This document shows positions 62,667 to 64,000 of a stretch of 64,000 bases of DNA, one piece after another. A program made the position numbers and the translations under genes. The stretch's first letter is position 1; each line of letters begins with the position of its first letter. The DNA lies in assembly GCF_035222375.1 (NCBI RefSeq), contig NC_085890.1, positions 2,790,001 through 2,854,000 of the forward strand. The letters run 5' to 3'. Origin of the DNA: Podospora pseudocomata (taxonomy: Eukaryota > Ascomycota > Sordariomycetes > Sordariales > Podosporaceae). The notes beneath the pieces were generated by a model. The model worked only from the letters and a program-made list of their open reading frames with translations. It had not been told where the DNA came from and did no database searches.

Positions 62667-64000
62667 AAATAAATAAAACAAGCCGCGGACAGCCCGATCT
62701 GTAAGGCGGGGCAAATGGGCGGAGCATTCATTGGTAAAGCTTCAGCTTTCGTGGCCCTCTCTCTCGGCTCTCCAGAACTCCATCTGATTTATTCGTCATG
62801 TTCCCCCGAAGCAGGTACGACTGTGCAACTCTCGGAAATGGTTGTTGTCGTGCCATTTATTGGCTGACCCCCAGTGCAAAAAGACCCCCAGGACATGCAG
62901 AAAGGAAAACAAAAAAGCAACAATGCCCCCCTCCAAGACCGACATCATCGCCGCAGTGGGCTGCCGTTGTAGGGGATGGTGGGAACCCCTAAACGCAAAC
63001 GGCTGCAGCGATCTACACAAGTTCCCCCCCAGCTGGGTACTGTAAGTTTGTTTTCTTTCTCCTTGACCCTGCATACATAGATGCTATCCCATAAAAAAGG
63101 TCCATTGTGACAAGTCACCATCAGGAGACAAACCAGCAGACTCATACAGAAATTTCATCGCAATGCTTGTTCAATCGGGAATGAAAATGCTCCCCTACCC
63201 CCTCCCTCCCCCTGTCCGTTCGCGAACCCGCAGTTCCGGACGACGACTCGCGCTTGTGCCTTTGGCGAGGGTCTTCCGGGCCACTCTGTGCCTGACACTA
63301 GACCTATCCGGGCAATGGCTCCCTGTTGTGGGTCTTCCCATCCATGGATCGCAGCCCTGCTCGCCCTGTCGTCATGGAAGCCTTCGAAAACTTGGAAAAT
63401 TTCTAGCTTGGGATGATCGCCAGGGGAAAGGACGGATGGACCTCTCATCTTAAATTATCCCCTTCACGAACATGCCCAGATGTGACTCTATTATGTACAT
63501 AGCTCCGGTGCTGTTAATAATTATACAGTACCTATATCACCGCCTCTCGTGTTGCTACTGTTGGTCAGCATCAATGAAGGTCCCAGGAGGTGTAGTCAAT
63601 GCGCTGTATCAATCGCGAAGGGGTCGAGTGTTCCTCTCCTCCAGCTACGCCGGACTCTTTGATATCAGCTTTGCCCTCTTGGCACTCTTTGACTCTCGGC
63701 CATTGTTTAACGGTTTGCATCAAACGGCGAAGAATGATAACAGATAAACCGGAGTACTCGTCATAGCAATCCCATGTGATGTGTCGAGAACCTACCTGAC
63801 CTCGTCTCGAGCATCTCCTACATCAGGAGAGTCCGTTACGCGGAAGACATGCAACCCCAGTCAAATTTACAGGTTACAACGCGTCCGACGCGACACAGCA
63901 GAAACCGTTCGCGCTGCGGGGATGAGAACCTCGTACGCCCTTTGCACGATGCCGTCTCGATCATGCTGGGCCTGACGCTGTGAAGCATGTTCGTCTTGTC
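62055..64000. other. Gene-free right end of the window
   Basis: The first several hundred bases are the promoter and 5' UTR side of the TBC gene. A GA microsatellite lies at 62641-62666. Short open frames up to 97 codons occur but none has a recognisable motif, signal peptide or exon pattern. Confidence 0.55.
62641..62666. repeat. GA dinucleotide microsatellite
   Basis: Thirteen uninterrupted GA units followed by an A-rich stretch, about 590 bp upstream of the TBC start codon. On the TBC strand this is a CT tract, a common feature of fungal promoters. Confidence 0.95.

Overview
This looks like nuclear DNA of a filamentous ascomycete, most likely a sordariomycete. The grounds are the gene content (fungal rhodopsin-like receptor, LaeA-type methyltransferase, CBM1-tailed chitinase, TRI4-like P450), short introns of about 50-110 nt with GTANGT donors and CTAAC/CTGAC-like branch sites, and Pezizomycotina-type housekeeping proteins. 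No tRNA, rRNA, CRISPR or autonomous transposon was recognised. Coordinates of spliced genes give the outer limits of the coding region; exon boundaries are in the evidence text.

The left part (1-29 kb) is accessory in character, with long intergenic gaps. It holds a small secreted six-cysteine protein, a 5-exon fungal rhodopsin-like membrane protein, a cytochrome P450, a multi-pass membrane protein with a 20-nt exon, a secreted protein built from about 34 Lys-Pro-Thr units, a GH18 chitinase with a C-terminal CBM1, and a LaeA-like methyltransferase. Two genes here are visibly decayed, a 2-oxoglutarate/Fe(II) dioxygenase-like gene (14.4-17.2 kb) and a member of an uncharacterised fungal family (20.0-22.5 kb). 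The intact chitinase lies between them.

The right part (29.6-62 kb) is dense and conserved: a MFS_5 (molybdate-anion type) transporter, the ribosome-biogenesis pair SSF1 and RRP3 fired from one 274-bp divergent promoter, a CWF19/CwfJ splicing factor, a DUF7053-like protein, GPN1 GTPase, RNA polymerase subunit RPB12, a HIT-family protein, an aldo-keto reductase, an exomer ChAP protein divergent from the HIR-complex subunit HIR3, a ubiquitin-conjugating E2 and a TBC-domain Rab GAP. Ribosome production, RNA polymerase assembly (GPN1 imports RNA polymerase II; RPB12 is a shared subunit), chromatin and traffic genes sit together, but nothing indicates one dedicated pathway. The last 1.9 kb shows no gene.

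No clearly new multi-gene system was found. The items most worth a second look are the Lys-Pro-Thr repeat protein, the two decayed genes flanking an intact chitinase, and two 51-nt stop-free introns whose retention would insert 17 residues.
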